This document shows, one piece after another, positions 1 to 11,200 of a stretch of 35,990 nt of DNA. The DNA lies in the IMG/VR virus record IMGVR_UViG_3300011113_000181, positions 1-35,990 of that record. The stretch is one strand, 5' to 3'. This stretch comes from a virus. Under the pieces are notes generated by a model that was not told where the DNA came from, made no database searches, and saw nothing but the letters and a program-made list of their open reading frames with translations. Numbering within the stretch: the first letter of the stretch is position 1; the number at the start of each line of letters is the position of its first letter. A program made the position numbers and the translations under genes.

Positions 1-197
1 GACCGGTTACTCCTTGTGGACCTTGTGGACCTTGTGGTCCTTGTATTCCCTGCGGACCTTGTGGTCCTTGTGGACCGGTTACTCCTTGTGGTCCTTGTGG
101 TCCTTGTGGACCGGTTACTCCTTGTGGTCCTTGTGGTCCTTGTGGACCGGTTACTCCTTGTGGTCCTTGTGGTCCTTGTGGTCCTTGTGGACCAACA
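1..197 (-). repeat. Collagen-like GPQ repeat tract (partial)
   Basis: On the minus strand this reads as consecutive Gly-Pro-Gln triplets with GVTG interruptions. At DNA level it is a 9-bp periodicity (ggtccttgt / ggaccttgt on the plus strand) with a higher-order unit that ends in ggttactcc. It continues past the window edge. Confidence 0.9.
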
Positions 198-2245
198 GCT
201 TGCAACCCGTTAGCATAGAAATAATTTCCAGCAACAATATTGCCCACTACACCCAGTGTCGTACCAATAGTGGCACTGTTATTGATTGTTATAGCATTTA
301 CAGTTGCATTGCCAGATGTGTTTAATGTTTGACCTGTTAAAGATGCACCAGCATTACCAACAATAGCAGCAGATACTGTAGTAAATGTAGCAGTAGTTGC
401 CGATATTCCGTTGTTAACTACAAGAATACCTTGTGGTGTGCTTAAAGTAGTTCCGCCTATATCTATAGTATTTGCAGCAACATACAAAGTATTCCAACGT
501 TGAGTTGCGCTACCCAAATTATATGTAGCATTGGCAGAAGGCAATATGTTACCAGCTATAGTAACAGTTCCAGTTACTCCCAGGCCTGAATTAATAGTAA
601 CACTGTTGTTTACTGTTAATGCGTTGGCCGTGACGTTTGCGTTAGAGTTGATGTCGCCTGTAATCAAACTACCGCTAGTCAAAGAAGTAGCTGCTTTAAC
701 TGTCGAATTAGACACCAGCGAACTAACTGTAGCTATTCCAGTTGCACTCAATGAACTAACTACCGCAGTATTGCCCCCACCTGTGCCTAAAGTACCGTTT
801 AGTGCTCCGTTGAATCCACCGGTAGCAGTAAAAGAAGTACCTGTGTAAGTTTCACCGTTGAATGTTGCACCTGTATTACCAAAAGTTGCAGCATTTAATT
901 GTGTAAATGATCCAGAATTTGTTACAGCATTACCAATTGGAGTATTTTGTAGGCCACCGGCCACACCTAATGTGGATCCGACAGTTGCAGTGCCGTTTAC
1001 AGTTAGTTGTTGTACTGTGGCATTACCTGTAGTGCTAGTTGAACTGAATATCGCGGTATTGCCGCCAGCAGACCCAACCGGACCATTTAGTGGACCGTTA
1101 AAACTATTAGTTGCGGTAAAAGTTGCTCCAGATACAGTACCAGCTGTTACTGTTGGAGCTTGCAATGAGTTAAAATATCCAGTTGCCCAATAATTAGTTG
1201 TGCCTCCCAAAGATAAAGATGCATTACCTTCGGGTGTTATGCCAACATTACTTTGCCAACTAGTAGTAGCATTATCATATACAAAAGTGGCAATCGGAGT
1301 CCCTGCAATATTGCCTGCCCACAGACCTGCTCCGTCGGTACCAACACTGGTTGACTGATTATTGGCTAATAAAATATTTTTATCGTTAATTGTTACTATC
1401 TGAGAATCTATAGCAAATACATTACCAGTTACCCTTAGATTGCCTTCGATTATAACACTGCCGGTACCACCAGCGCCAGCTGGTTCGATTGTAATAGTGT
1501 CGCTGGTAGAAGTGATTGCATTACTGGCTATGGTAATTTCGCCTATAGACAATGAATCACTGACACTGGTTACATTTGGCTGTGCTGCTGTGGTTAATGT
1601 GCCAGTTAACAATGAACCTGTGTTACCAATTTGTGCAGCTTCAATCGTTGTGCCCGTTAGTGTTCTGGTAGAAGTCACTGCTGTATCTGACACTGTTAAT
1701 ACATTTGCAGTGCCGGCGCTGCTTACAGTAACTGGGCCATTTAGATAAACTTTTACATTACTGGTGCCATTTTGAATACTGGTTGCATCTATTCCGGTTA
1801 ACTGACTGCCGTTGCCAAAAAGATATGAACCAGAAATATTACCGCTGGTTGATAAATTTCCAACAATAGTATTTCCAGTTACTCTTAGTGTTGTGCCAAC
1901 CGTAGCAGAATTGTTCACAGTTATGGCATTCACTGTACTGTTTCCGCTTACACTTTCGCTGGTAAAAATAGCAGTGCTGGGCGTTACATTACCAATTGGT
2001 GTATTTTGTATTCCGCCTTTGGCTTGTAGTGTAGTAGTGGCAACTACGCTGGTATTAACTGTAAGACCATTTACTCTGGTATTGCCGCCCGAAACTATGG
2101 TAGTATTGCTGAATATGGAATTAGCAATAAAAACATTGGGATTGGTTAAAAGTCGTGTCCAAGCATTGTTGCTAGTGGTATACTGGTAAGTAATACCATT
2201 AACATTTGCTGTTTGTCCATTACTTGGATTGCTTGGAAACGACAT
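1..2245 (-). CDS. Tail-fibre/adhesin-like repeat protein with collagen-like tract, truncated by window edge
   Basis: The gene starts at an ATG at 2243-2245, preceded by a good ribosome site (AAGGAATAAGC), and stays open for 748 codons to the left edge, so its C-terminus lies outside the window. The N-terminus begins [20 protein letters not shown], a short leader of the sort found on many cyanophage virion proteins. Next come several hundred residues of degenerate repeats of the type [20 protein letters not shown] and [16 protein letters not shown], Asn/Thr/Gly-rich and likely beta-helical. From about position 197 leftwards it becomes collagen-like ([10 protein letters not shown] units). The boundary segment [21 protein letters not shown] also occurs in the 4576-7329 gene. 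Most likely a distal tail-fibre or virion-surface protein; the role is inferred from composition and context, and the receptor is unknown. Confidence 0.8.
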   Translation of the reverse strand, partial: MSFPSNPSNGQTANVNGITYQYTTSNNAWTRLLTNPNVFIANSIFSNTTIVSGGNTRVNGLTVNTSVVATTTLQAKGGIQNTPIGNVTPSTAIFTSESVSGNSTVNAITVNNSATVGTTLRVTGNTIVGNLSTSGNISGSYLFGNGSQLTGIDATSIQNGTSNVKVYLNGPVTVSSAGTANVLTVSDTAVTSTRTLTGTTIEAAQIGNTGSLLTGTLTTAAQPNVTSVSDSLSIGEITIASNAITSTSDTITIEPAGAGGTGSVIIEGNLRVTGNVFAIDSQIVTINDKNILLANNQSTSVGTDGAGLWAGNIAGTPIATFVYDNATTSWQSNVGITPEGNASLSLGGTTNYWATGYFNSLQAPTVTAGTVSGATFTATNSFNGPLNGPVGSAGGNTAIFSSTSTTGNATVQQLTVNGTATVGSTLGVAGGLQNTPIGNAVTNSGSFTQLNAATFGNTGATFNGETYTGTSFTATGGFNGALNGTLGTGGGNTAVVSSLSATGIATVSSLVSNSTVKAATSLTSGSLITGDINSNANVTANALTVNNSVTINSGLGVTGTVTIAGNILPSANATYNLGSATQRWNTLYVAANTIDIGGTTLSTPQGILVVNNGISATTATFTTVSAAIVGNAGASLTGQTLNTSGNATVNAITINNSATIGTTLGVVGNIVAGNYFYANGLQAVGPQGPQGPQGPQGVTGPQGPQGPQGVTGPQGPQGPQGVTGPQGPQGPQGIQGPQGPQGPQGVTG

Positions 2246-2339
2246 GCTTATTCCTTGTTATTGTTATTTAATCAAATTGATATGATGTTTTAATCTCATT
2301 TATTTTGAATTGTTTGGGTTATAGTCATTTGCTTAGTCC

Positions 2340-2945
2340 TTATTCATACATTATGTTTACTGAGCCGGCATCGAAAGTATCAGTGCCGTTGACCGTGGTT
2401 AATCGGACCCTGTCTAAAGTGGCGGCCAACGATTTTGCACCAGTGGTTGAATAAATGTATCCTGCTGCTCCACCGGTTCCACTTAAACTACCGGAACATG
2501 TCCAAGTATTTGCAGAACTTGATAGTTGTGCAATTGTAAACATACCGTGTAAAACGTGAGTGGCACCACTAATTGGTAGTCCAAATCCTGCCGTATAATT
2601 TGATCCACTAACTGTGGCACCCAGAAACGTTCCTACTCCCAAGTAACCAGTATTTTCAACCCCACTGGCAGTGCCTAATTGTATTAACCAGTTACTAGTT
2701 CCGCTGGTCGAAACCCCACTTAACATCAATGTAATTCTCTTTGCCCAACTAGGAATTCCAGTAAAATCTATACTTGTGCCGCTGGTAGTTGCTTGAGCGG
2801 TTCCTGACACAATTGGATATGTTGTGCCTGTGCTGGATGTGATAGTTCCTGAAGTAGTAAGATTACCGGTTGTAGTTACATTACCAGTAACTGCTAAATT
2901 ACCTGAACTTGATATTGCGTCTATTGCTGCTGTTCCGTATGGCAT
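2340..2945 (-). CDS. Small tail-fibre tip-like structural protein (paralogue of the gene at 4002-4538)
   Basis: A 201-aa protein starting MPYGTAAIDAISSSG, with ribosome site AAAGGA upstream. The first ~45 residues are the same GNLTTSGT-type repeats used by the long fibre proteins. From about residue 50 it carries a compact domain beginning SGTAQATTSGTSIDFTGIPS and ending LTTVNGTDTFDAGSVNIMYE, nearly the same as the C-terminal domain of the 4002-4538 gene. This domain type is recurrent at the C-termini of phage fibre and virion proteins and I infer a trimeric tip or receptor-contact role. No enzymatic motif is visible. Confidence 0.7.
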   Translation of the reverse strand: MPYGTAAIDAISSSGNLAVTGNVTTTGNLTTSGTITSSTGTTYPIVSGTAQATTSGTSIDFTGIPSWAKRITLMLSGVSTSGTSNWLIQLGTASGVENTGYLGVGTFLGATVSGSNYTAGFGLPISGATHVLHGMFTIAQLSSSANTWTCSGSLSGTGGAAGYIYSTTGAKSLAATLDRVRLTTVNGTDTFDAGSVNIMYE

Positions 2946-2958
2946 TGTTTATTGTCCT

Positions 2959-3720
2959 TTAAACCCAGGTACCTATGCTGATGTTGCTGCCCGATGCTCC
3001 TACAGGGTAAATCATTACATACGCCCCTGTTAGTGTAGTGTAGGCGCCGCCCGGTGCTGCTGTTAATTGGTATTGTGGTATGAATGTTCCACCTGCATTA
3101 ATTGACACAGATCCAGATATATACATTGCACAAAGCAATCCAGCAGTGGTAGAAGTATTAGTTACTGTAACGAATCCAGCTTGAGTTGATACTGCGCCTT
3201 GAGTGCTAGATCCTGATATTGCGCTATTAGTGCCAGTAGAAGTAAAAGTTACTCTACAATCAGAAAATATATTATTAATTGTAGCAGTTCCTCCAAATCC
3301 GAATTGTAAAGCATGGCTAGTAATTCCAGCCGACTTAGTAAAGGTAGCTCTAATTTCATAATTATAAACTGTACCAGCACTTACTGTGACACCAACTCCA
3401 AAAATATTTTGAGCGGTGTTAACATTTGATCCAACCAATGCACTATTCAATCTATAATACTGCATTCCTGGCACAACACCACGCTGTGTGCCCAAGGGTG
3501 TGAAGTATGGTACTCGACCATCATACTCAAATTCGCCGGCCGTTGCAGACCCTAGTGTCATACTACTAAAAACTAGTCCGTTGGCTGCTGTTAGTAAACC
3601 ACCCGAGCCCACAATGAGTCCAGTTGTGCCATTGCTCTGTAACTGTAGTTCACCACTAGCGTCGGCTGAGTAAACTAAGCCTGTGGTTGATGTTGTTGAT
3701 GCGTTGATAATGCTTGCCAT
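2959..3720 (-). CDS. Virion structural protein, fibre-associated, function unknown
   Basis: A 253-aa protein starting MASIINASTTSTTGLVYSAD. Residues 1-75 match the common phage motif of a sampled attribute list (LQLQSNGTTGLIVGSGG, then EFEYDGRVPYFTPLGTQRG), which is widespread in cyanophage-like fibre proteins. The remainder is Ser/Thr/Gly-rich and predicted beta; no catalytic residues or signal peptide are recognisable. It sits 5 bp downstream of the stop-to-start junction with the 3726-3986 gene and reads with it as an operon. Probably an accessory fibre or decoration protein; assignment rests on composition and neighbours. Confidence 0.65.
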   Translation of the reverse strand: MASIINASTTSTTGLVYSADASGELQLQSNGTTGLIVGSGGLLTAANGLVFSSMTLGSATAGEFEYDGRVPYFTPLGTQRGVVPGMQYYRLNSALVGSNVNTAQNIFGVGVTVSAGTVYNYEIRATFTKSAGITSHALQFGFGGTATINNIFSDCRVTFTSTGTNSAISGSSTQGAVSTQAGFVTVTNTSTTAGLLCAMYISGSVSINAGGTFIPQYQLTAAPGGAYTTLTGAYVMIYPVGASGSNISIGTWV

Positions 3721-3725
3721 AGTTA

Positions 3726-3986
3726 TTAATTTTTTGGATATTTGTCTTTGACTGCTTTTAAAGTTTGGTAAAAATCTGAGTTTTTATCTAAAGATTCTTG
3801 GTCTATTGCGTGCCAAATCATATCCAATTGATCAGAAATCAACGGATACTCAGGTTTTCTTTTTTCAATATAAGTCAGTGATTGGATACGATTGTTTTCT
3901 GCTTCTACTAACTGAGCAATTTCTTCTTCAGTAAGTTCAATGATCGTTTCTTGACCTGTTACAATATTAATTATTCTACGATGCAT
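3726..3986 (-). CDS. Small phage protein with YPxxxDQLDxxWH motif
   Basis: An 86-aa soluble protein. I chose the ATG at 3984-3986 (MHRRIINIVTGQ) because GGAG lies 8 nt upstream; the in-frame TTG four codons earlier overlaps that ribosome site. The C-terminal half carries YPLISDQLDMIWHAID and ends LKAVKDKYPKN, a pattern that recurs in small proteins encoded next to phage tail-fibre genes. The central part is a Glu-rich helix (ELTEEEIAQLVEAENN). I do not know a demonstrated function; the family is typically fibre-neighbouring, so a chaperone or small tail component is possible. Confidence 0.65.
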   Translation of the reverse strand: MHRRIINIVTGQETIIELTEEEIAQLVEAENNRIQSLTYIEKRKPEYPLISDQLDMIWHAIDQESLDKNSDFYQTLKAVKDKYPKN

Positions 3987-4001
3987 TACTTTCTCCAAAT
4001 T

Positions 4002-4538
4002 TTATTCGTACATGATGTTTACTGAGCCGGCGTCAAAGGTGTCGGTACCGTTGACTGTGGTTACACGCAGGCGGTCAAGGGTTCCAGAAAGAGTAACATT
4101 ACCCGCTACTATGTACATAGCACCTGTACCGTTTGTGTATAAGATTGACCCACTTGCAACCCAAGTATTGTTTGAAATTAAGGTGAGAACTAAATGTCCT
4201 GTGCTGACCGAGCTTGCCAATGTTCCTGCATATACAAGAAAACCACTGGTTATATTTCCTTGTCCAGTTCCTGAATTAATTGCACCATAGTTGCAAAAAT
4301 ATCCCGAAGTTGTATAACTTCCTGCACCTATTTGAGTTTGAATAAATGACGATCCATTGGTACTTACGCCACTAAACATCACTGTAATTCTCTTGACCCA
4401 ACTTGGGATTCCTGTAAAGTCGATAGTAGTTCCAGTGGTTGTTGCTTGTGCAGTGCCAGAAGTCAATGATCCCAACTGTACTCCAGTGCCAGTTCCTGGC
4501 AGTGTTAACCTATTTGTCCCATCAAGTGTTATTGCCAT
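4002..4538 (-). CDS. Small tail-fibre tip-like structural protein (paralogue of the gene at 2340-2945)
   Basis: A 178-aa protein starting MAITLDGTNRLTLPGTGTG. After ~25 residues it enters the same domain as the 2340-2945 gene: SGTAQATTTGTTIDFTGIPS at the front and LRVTTVNGTDTFDAGSVNIM at the end, with a diverged middle. The DNA at the 3' ends of the two genes is also clearly related, so this is a recent-enough duplication rather than chance composition. An AGGA ribosome site lies about 10 nt before the ATG. The conserved flanks with a variable core suggest a fixed fold with a diversifying surface; the role in receptor contact is inferred. Confidence 0.7.
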   Translation of the reverse strand: MAITLDGTNRLTLPGTGTGVQLGSLTSGTAQATTTGTTIDFTGIPSWVKRITVMFSGVSTNGSSFIQTQIGAGSYTTSGYFCNYGAINSGTGQGNITSGFLVYAGTLASSVSTGHLVLTLISNNTWVASGSILYTNGTGAMYIVAGNVTLSGTLDRLRVTTVNGTDTFDAGSVNIMYE

Positions 4539-4575
4539 TTAAAATATCCTGCCATTACTGTAAAATTTTTAACAT

Positions 4576-7329
4576 TTATAGTACCACCCATTTTTGACCT
4601 GATGCTATAGTAACTGTTACCCCATCTTGTATTGTTAATGGCCCAACACTAACTGCACTATTACCAGCTGTAATAGCCACATTTGAAGTAATAGTAGTCA
4701 AGTTGTAGGTTACAAAACTGCTTACAGGTCCACCACCGCCAGCTGGGCCGCTGGGGCCTTGTGGACCTTGTGGACCTGTATTACCAATCGGACCTTGTGG
4801 TCCTTGTGGACCAGGTACATTACTTATTCCGCTAGGTCCTTGCGGTCCTTGTGGACCTGTATTACCAATCGGACCTTGTGGACCTTGTGTGCCTATTCCG
4901 CTGGGGCCTTGAGGGCCAGTTGGTCCTTGCGGTCCTTGTGGACCGCCTGCATTTCCCTGTGGTCCCTGTGGTCCAATTACACCTTGTGGTCCCTGTGGTC
5001 CCTGTGGTCCCTGAGCACCTTGTGGTCCGCCGCCTGGGCCTATTGCTCCTTGTGGTCCCTGTGGTCCTTGTGGACCAGGCACATTACTTACACCGCTGGG
5101 ACCTTGTGGTCCTTGTGGTCCTGCTCCACTGGGTCCTTGTGGTCCTTGTGGTCCGGTTACACCTTGTGGGCCTTGTGGGCCTGCTCCACTGGGTCCTTGT
5201 GGTCCTTGAACTCCCGTATTACCGATTGGACCTGTGGGTCCTTGTGGTCCTGTAGGCCCTTGTGGTCCGGTTACACCTTGTGGTCCAGTTGGTCCTTGTG
5301 GACCACCGCCTGGGCCAATATCTCCTTGTGGTCCTTGTGGTCCGCGCGGACCTTGTGGACCAGGATCACCTTGTGGACCAAAATCTCCAGCTGGTCCTGT
5401 GGGACCTTGAACTCCTATACCAGTAGGACCTCGTGGACCTTGTAGTCCTCTAGGCCCTTGTGGTCCCTGTGGACCGCCCGCATCCCCCTGTGGTCCTTGC
5501 GGTCCTCTTGGACCAACAGTTCCAGTTGCGCCTGTAGGACCTGCTGGGCCGGACGGACCTTGTGGACCTTGTGGACCTTGTGGACCTGCTGCTGGTCCTT
5601 GTGGACCTTGTACTCCCCTAGGTCCTCTAGGCCCTTGTGGTCCCTGTGGACCGCCCGCATCCCCCTGTGGACCGCTAGGACCCTGTGGTCCTTGTGGTCC
5701 TTGTGGCCCTTCGTAACCTTGAGGGCCTTGTGGACCGATTGATCCTTGAGGGCCTGTTGATCCAGTTGGTCCTTCTGGACCAGCCGGGCCTTGCGGTCCT
5801 TGTAGTCCTATAGGGCCTTGTGGTCCTTGTGGTCCTTGTGGTCCGCCCGCATCCCCCTGTGGACCGCTAGGACCCTGTGGTCCTTGTGGTCCTTGTGGAC
5901 CAGGCACATTACTTACACCGCTGGGACCTTGTGGTCCTTGTGGTCCTTGAGGGCCTTGTGGACCGCCTGCAGGACCCTGTGGTCCTTGTGGGCCAATTTC
6001 TCCTTGTGGTCCTTGTAATCCACGAGGTCCCTGTGGTCCAACTTCTCCTTGTGGTCCTTGTGGTCCTTGTGGACCTCCTGCAGGTCCGGTATTGCCAGTT
6101 GGACCTTGTGGTCCTTGTGAACCAACTTCTCCCTGTGGACCTTGTGGCCCACGAGTTCCCCTTGGACCCTGTGGTCCAACTTCTCCTTGTGGTCCTTGTG
6201 GTCCTTGTGGTCCACCGCCAGGTCCAATGTCTCCCTGCGGTCCTTGCGGTCCTTGAACTCCTGCAGAACCCTGCGGACCCGGAGGTCCCTGTGGTCCAGT
6301 ATCTCCCAACGGTCCAATTGGACCTGTGGGTCCTTGTGGTCCTTGCGTTCCTATTCCCTGTGGTCCCTGTGGTCCCTGTGGTCCCTGTGGACCTTGTGGA
6401 CCACCTGCATTACCCTGTGGGCCTTGTGGACCCTGAACCCCTTGATCGCCAATGTCACCAATTGGACCCTCTGGACCTTGCGGTCCTCTTGGTCCTTGTG
6501 GTCCCAATAAACCTTGTGGTCCTTGTGGTCCACGTGGTCCTTGCGGTCCTTGCGGTCCCTGTGGTCCCTGTGGCCCTTGCGTTCCTATGCCTTGTGGTCC
6601 TTGCGGTCCTTGTGCTCCAGTGACTGAACTATTTCCTACTAACAAAGAACCGTTAGCTGACACACTTAAACTGGTATCTCCCAGATAAATTGTGTTTGCA
6701 GCTACATACAAAGTTCTCCACTGATTAGTAGGACTACCTAAATCATAAGTTACATTGGAAGATGGAATAACATTTTGAGTTACATTACCCAAATCAACAT
6801 TGGCCGAACCAGTGATAGTAACTGTTACTTCGGTTCCGTCTACTGTTGCGGTTACGCCAGACCCTGAAAAATCAAAACTAGATACAGTGCTGGTCAGCAA
6901 AGATCCGTTATTTTTAACGGCAATGTTAGCTGAACCAACTCCACCCGTGCCTTGGGTATAACCAAACGCAGGTCCTGTTACATCTACCCAATAATAGCTA
7001 ATACCATCAAATTGATATTCATATACAACATTGCTTGCAGTATCAAACCACTGGTCCCCAGGCACATTACCTGAAACTGGAGGCACTGTATTTGCAGTAA
7101 ATGCCTGTGGCTTACCAAATTGAGCCCCATTTGCGTAAAAATAATTATCAGTTGAAATAGATGTGACCGCAGCATTGCCTGCATTTAAATTGCCAGCAAT
7201 ACCAACACCGCCAGATACAGTTAACGCACCTGTACTGGTATTAGTAGATACGGTATTGCCATTAATCACCAAATTGGTGTCAACTGTTGCATTTCCGTAT
7301 ATTCTTGTGCCTGATAAGAGTTTTGCCAT
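4576..7329 (-). CDS. Collagen-like tail fibre/adhesin, 917 aa
   Basis: Begins [20 protein letters not shown]. Residues 1-60 are beta-type GN/TV repeats. Residues 86-120 ([20 protein letters not shown]) are a short module common in phage fibres. Residues 132-235 hold further beta modules, ending in [20 protein letters not shown]. Residues ~238-869 are an almost uninterrupted collagen-like (Gly-X-Y)n tract dominated by Gly-Pro-Gln. The last 48 residues form a small non-collagenous cap with hydrophobic alternation that could seed trimerisation. Bacterial and phage collagen-like tracts form extended triple helices, so this is probably a long rod on the virion. A few tract interruptions (ISNVPG, VSNVPG) recur at intervals. 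Adhesin function is inferred. Confidence 0.82.
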   Translation of the reverse strand: MAKLLSGTRIYGNATVDTNLVINGNTVSTNTSTGALTVSGGVGIAGNLNAGNAAVTSISTDNYFYANGAQFGKPQAFTANTVPPVSGNVPGDQWFDTASNVVYEYQFDGISYYWVDVTGPAFGYTQGTGGVGSANIAVKNNGSLLTSTVSSFDFSGSGVTATVDGTEVTVTITGSANVDLGNVTQNVIPSSNVTYDLGSPTNQWRTLYVAANTIYLGDTSLSVSANGSLLVGNSSVTGAQGPQGPQGIGTQGPQGPQGPQGPQGPRGPQGPQGLLGPQGPRGPQGPEGPIGDIGDQGVQGPQGPQGNAGGPQGPQGPQGPQGPQGIGTQGPQGPTGPIGPLGDTGPQGPPGPQGSAGVQGPQGPQGDIGPGGGPQGPQGPQGEVGPQGPRGTRGPQGPQGEVGSQGPQGPTGNTGPAGGPQGPQGPQGEVGPQGPRGLQGPQGEIGPQGPQGPAGGPQGPQGPQGPQGPSGVSNVPGPQGPQGPQGPSGPQGDAGGPQGPQGPQGPIGLQGPQGPAGPEGPTGSTGPQGSIGPQGPQGYEGPQGPQGPQGPSGPQGDAGGPQGPQGPRGPRGVQGPQGPAAGPQGPQGPQGPSGPAGPTGATGTVGPRGPQGPQGDAGGPQGPQGPRGLQGPRGPTGIGVQGPTGPAGDFGPQGDPGPQGPRGPQGPQGDIGPGGGPQGPTGPQGVTGPQGPTGPQGPTGPIGNTGVQGPQGPSGAGPQGPQGVTGPQGPQGPSGAGPQGPQGPSGVSNVPGPQGPQGPQGAIGPGGGPQGAQGPQGPQGPQGVIGPQGPQGNAGGPQGPQGPTGPQGPSGIGTQGPQGPIGNTGPQGPQGPSGISNVPGPQGPQGPIGNTGPQGPQGPSGPAGGGGPVSSFVTYNLTTITSNVAITAGNSAVSVGPLTIQDGVTVTIASGQKWVVL
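4723..6618 (-). repeat. Long collagen-like Gly-X-Y tract
   Basis: About 630 residues of Gly-X-Y triplets, mostly GPQ with GPT, GPS, GPR, GDI and GNA variants. On the plus strand the DNA is a 9-bp periodic array of ggtccttgt/ggaccttgt variants. Codon choice within the triplets varies (CCT/CCA, GGT/GGA/GGC), so the array is diverged rather than freshly amplified, although several blocks of ~60-100 bp recur nearly unchanged (for instance around 5460 and 5640, and 5060 and 5890). Confidence 0.92.
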
Positions 7330-7346
7330 AGTTGTATTTATTTGAG

Positions 7347-8213
7347 TTAAATGTTATATCTTTTTCGAATGGCATTAAAGTTTTGTGCAACTTCATCTGC
7401 GGTTAAAGTGCGATTGTAAATCATTGCTTGAGCAACTGTTCCGTTTAATAAGTTTCCACCGGGACTAAAACACCCAATATTACATTGTCCTGTACCGGAT
7501 GGGCCAGTTTTTTGTGTTGTATACGTAGAATCTTGCACACCGTTAATATAAAGTACCATGCCATCCGTAGTATTAAATGTTAGACAAACATTATACCAAA
7601 CTCCAACAGAAAAATTTGCCGAAGATGGATATGTAGTTGGAAAACCTGACCATGCAGTGTGCCCGCAATATAATTTAGAGGTTCCTCCAAAAAACATGAA
7701 ATGACCACCTGTGTTGCTGCTTAATAAATTATTATCAGTGACAGCATTTAATTTAAACCAAATTGATTTGGTATATGCTGTAAGTCCAACCGGTGTTCCT
7801 GCACCTGTTCCGTATTGAGAAGATGTGTGTATAAATGTAATGGCACCACCTGCATTTGTACTGCTAAAACTTGGATTATTTACTAAAGTAAAATTAGTTC
7901 CTGTACCACTTAAATCTGTCCAAGTTGACCCCGATCCTGGATAACTTGTAGTTTGGCCGGCATCCACCCATAACGTTAAATTTCCATCAATAACAGGTGC
8001 ACCAGTGAACTCATCAAAAATTCCACTGAGTTGTACTGTGCCGTTGGCACAATCACGACGAGCAACAGATAAACCGGCGTTTGAAACTTCGTCAAACAAA
8101 GACGAAAACACAGTGTTCACATTAGCACTGATAGTGGTTTGTGTTACTTCATCTATTGTGCCATTTACCAATAATGTTCCGTTACTAGTAAGCCTGCTTG
8201 CTATTGTGGCCAT
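7347..8213 (-). CDS. LamG/concanavalin-type lectin domain protein
   Basis: A protein of about 288 aa. I start it at the ATG 8211-8213 ([18 protein letters not shown]), which has TTGGATAA upstream; an in-frame TTG four codons earlier would overlap the previous stop. Residues ~1-75 form a leader with FDEVTQ/FDEFTG-type repeats shared with other cyanophage-like proteins. From about residue 78 to the end it has the pattern of a LamG/concanavalin-like jelly roll: [20 protein letters not shown] near the start, [30 protein letters not shown] and the closing [20 protein letters not shown]. Such domains bind carbohydrates, so a glycan-binding virion protein is likely. The ligand cannot be inferred. 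Confidence 0.8.
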   Translation of the reverse strand: MATIASRLTSNGTLLVNGTIDEVTQTTISANVNTVFSSLFDEVSNAGLSVARRDCANGTVQLSGIFDEFTGAPVIDGNLTLWVDAGQTTSYPGSGSTWTDLSGTGTNFTLVNNPSFSSTNAGGAITFIHTSSQYGTGAGTPVGLTAYTKSIWFKLNAVTDNNLLSSNTGGHFMFFGGTSKLYCGHTAWSGFPTTYPSSANFSVGVWYNVCLTFNTTDGMVLYINGVQDSTYTTQKTGPSGTGQCNIGCFSPGGNLLNGTVAQAMIYNRTLTADEVAQNFNAIRKRYNI

Positions 8214-8217
8214 ACGA

Positions 8218-11200
8218 TTATCCAAAAATAGTATCTAAACTATTAGTGGCAGCATTATAAATTTGGTACACAGCACTTACACTATTTGCGGCAACAAAAC
8301 CAAAACGTTGACTGACATATACATTACCGGTAACACCAACACCGCCCGAAACAACAATAGCACCTGATACATTGCTAGTACTGGTAATGCCACTGTTAGC
8401 TATAATTCGTCCGTTGCCACTTTGATATGTTAGGTATGTTGCTCCGGCAAATGAACTATTGCTGTTAAATTGTAGTTGACCGTTGGTGCCGCCAGCACTA
8501 GTTGTTAATGGAGTTCCGTTAGCAAAATAAAATCCGCTGGCTAAAATGTTACCAACTGTGGCGTTTCCTGTGACTCCTAACGTGGTTCCAATTGTTGCGC
8601 TGGCATTTACAGTTAATGCATTAACTGTGACATTGCTGGTTGCGCTCAATGTGCTTACAATTGCAGTATTTCCACCTGCACTGCCTAGTGTTCCGTTAAG
8701 CGGTCCATTAAATGATCCGCTTGCTGTGTACGTTGTTCCTGTAAATACTGCTCCACTATTTCCAAAAGTTGCAGCCTGAATTGTAGTAAATGCACCAGAA
8801 TTTGTTGTTACATTACCAATAGGTGTATTCTGTATACCACCTGCTGCACGTAATGTTGTACCCACTGTGGCGCTAGCATTTACTGTAAGTGCATTTATCG
8901 TACTATTGCCGCTTACACTTTCTGTTGTAAAGATTGCGCTACTAGGTGTAACATTACCAATTGGGGTATTTTGTATACCACCTAATGCACTTAAGGTAGT
9001 AACAGCAGTAATTGAAGCATTGCTGATCAGTGCTGCTCCTGTTATATTACCACTTGCACTTACAGTGGTAAATTGAGCAGTGCTAGGTGTAACATTACCA
9101 ATTGGGGTATTTTGTATACCACCTAATGCACTTAAGGTAGTAACAGCAGTAACACTACCATTTGATGTAAGTGCTGCACCAGTAATATTACCTGTGGCAC
9201 TTACAGTTGTAAATTGACCGGTACTAGCAGATGCATTACCAATTGGTGTTGCTTGTAATCCGCCTATGTGCTGTGCAGGACCTGTGCTAACCATTGACCC
9301 TGATAGCGTTAGCCCAGACCCGTTTACATTACCTGTTACACCTAAGGTGCCGCCAATTGTTGCGGTATTATTAACTGCTAGACCGGCCACTGTTGCATTG
9401 CCAACTAGTCCCAATGTAGATCCGCCATTGATAGCACCAGATACACCTAATCCACCAGTTAATACTAATGCTCCTGTACTTGACGATGAACTTACTGTAC
9501 CAGCATCATTAAATGTAGCAACCACACAGGCGGCCAATAATCCGCCTGTGTGAATTTTAAGAGTTTTACCAACTGTGTCTGTGCCAATTGTTAAATTTAC
9601 GCCACTGGTGTACAAATATCCGTCTCTTGGACCTGATATAGTCCAAGTAGATTGATTCCATCCACTACCATTAATACCCATGTCGATGTATCTGGTAGTA
9701 TCTGTTCCATCATCTGCTGTAGCAATAAAGTCTGAACTTGCTGCTCCGCCAGTGCTTTGATTTTGTATTTGTATTTGAGTGTAAGTATTGGCTGTGGTAG
9801 TAGCAACTATTAATGGATGAGTTAAGGCTATAGCTGTTGCGTTACCAAAATATGCTACACCGTTTGCATACACGTTGCCGCTAAACGATGCTCCACCATT
9901 TACTTGTAATGCACCTGTTTCAAGACTTGTACTCGGGGTAGCATTTGCTAATATTAATTCACCAGATTTAATTGTTCCGTAATTACCAGTAATAATATTA
10001 GCGTTTACATCTTCAGTGGCCCCTGAACCTATCCATTCCAGATAACCAGTTTCGTTTTGCCAACCAAGGAATGCATTGCTATTTTCTGTTTTATAGTAAT
10101 GAAATCGGATACCTATGTCTTTACCATCGTTAAAAGTTAAATTTGCTAAATTTGGTAAAGTATGTAATTCAATAATACTGTCAGTGAAGAACGTATTATT
10201 TGATCCAGATGCAATAACGTTACCACTGACAACCAAGTTGCCAACAACTGTTAAATTGCCTGCTACAGTAGAACTAGTATTTGCATAGAAACTATTAAGA
10301 GTAGATAATCCTCCTACAGTCAACGTTGAGCCGATTGTAGTTCCATTATTAACTTGTAAACTATTAACTGTGGCTGCGCCTGTTGCACTCAAAGTACTAA
10401 CTATTGCAGTATTTCCCCCTGCACTGCCCAAAGTCCCATTATGTGGTCCGTTAAATGTGCCAGTGGCGGTGTATGTACTGCCTGTATAATTTGTTCCGGT
10501 ATTACCAATGGTTGCAGATTCTACTTTGTCAAATACTCCGTTGACTACTCTAATATTTGCGCCTACGATGTTTCCCGTGACACCCAATGTAGAACCAATA
10601 GTAGTTGAATTATTAACTGTTAATGCGTTAGCTGTAATATTACCACTTACGCTAATAGATGTAAAAGTAGCACTACTTGGTGTAATATTACCTATTATAG
10701 TATTTTGTATACCACCGTAAATTATCGCAGACCCAGTAACACCTAAAGTAGAACCAACGGTGGCTGAATTATTGACTGTTAACGCATTAACAATACTATT
10801 ACCACTCACACTTTCACTTGTGAATATTGCTGTACTAGGTATTACATTACCAATTGGTGTATTTTGTATACCACTCGCTACACTCAGTGTACCATTAATA
10901 GTTGCATTATTATTAACTGTTAGCGCATTTACTGTTGTATTTCCTGAAACAGATAATCCACTAAAAATTGGACTATCTGCAGTTCCTACACCAATATCTA
11001 CTGAATAATTTGTGCCGGCGCTAGTAAAGACTGTTAAATTACTTGTTATACTGTCATATGTTACATTATCAACACCTGCTACTGCTGTAGTAGTCAGAAC
11101 AGTGACACGCCCTTTATCGTCAACCGTAATTACTGGCACGGCGCTGGCATTACCGTACGTGCCTGCTGTTACTCCGCTATTTTCTAAACGTGCTGTAACA

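Noticed and set aside
3987-3998. Longer N-terminus for the 86-aa protein (TTG start at 3998)
   Set aside because: The TTG overlaps the GGAG ribosome site of the ATG at 3986.
1-6688. Plus-strand Trp/Leu- or Val/Leu-rich open frames across the collagen-like tracts
   Set aside because: They are exactly opposite the minus-strand Gly-Pro-Gln codons and their Trp/Leu/Ser periodicity is the mirror of the 9-bp repeat; no ribosome sites or independent composition.
8214-8225. TTG start at 8225 for the LamG-type gene
   Set aside because: It would overlap the end of the upstream gene and lose the TTGGATAA ribosome site placed correctly for the ATG at 8213.
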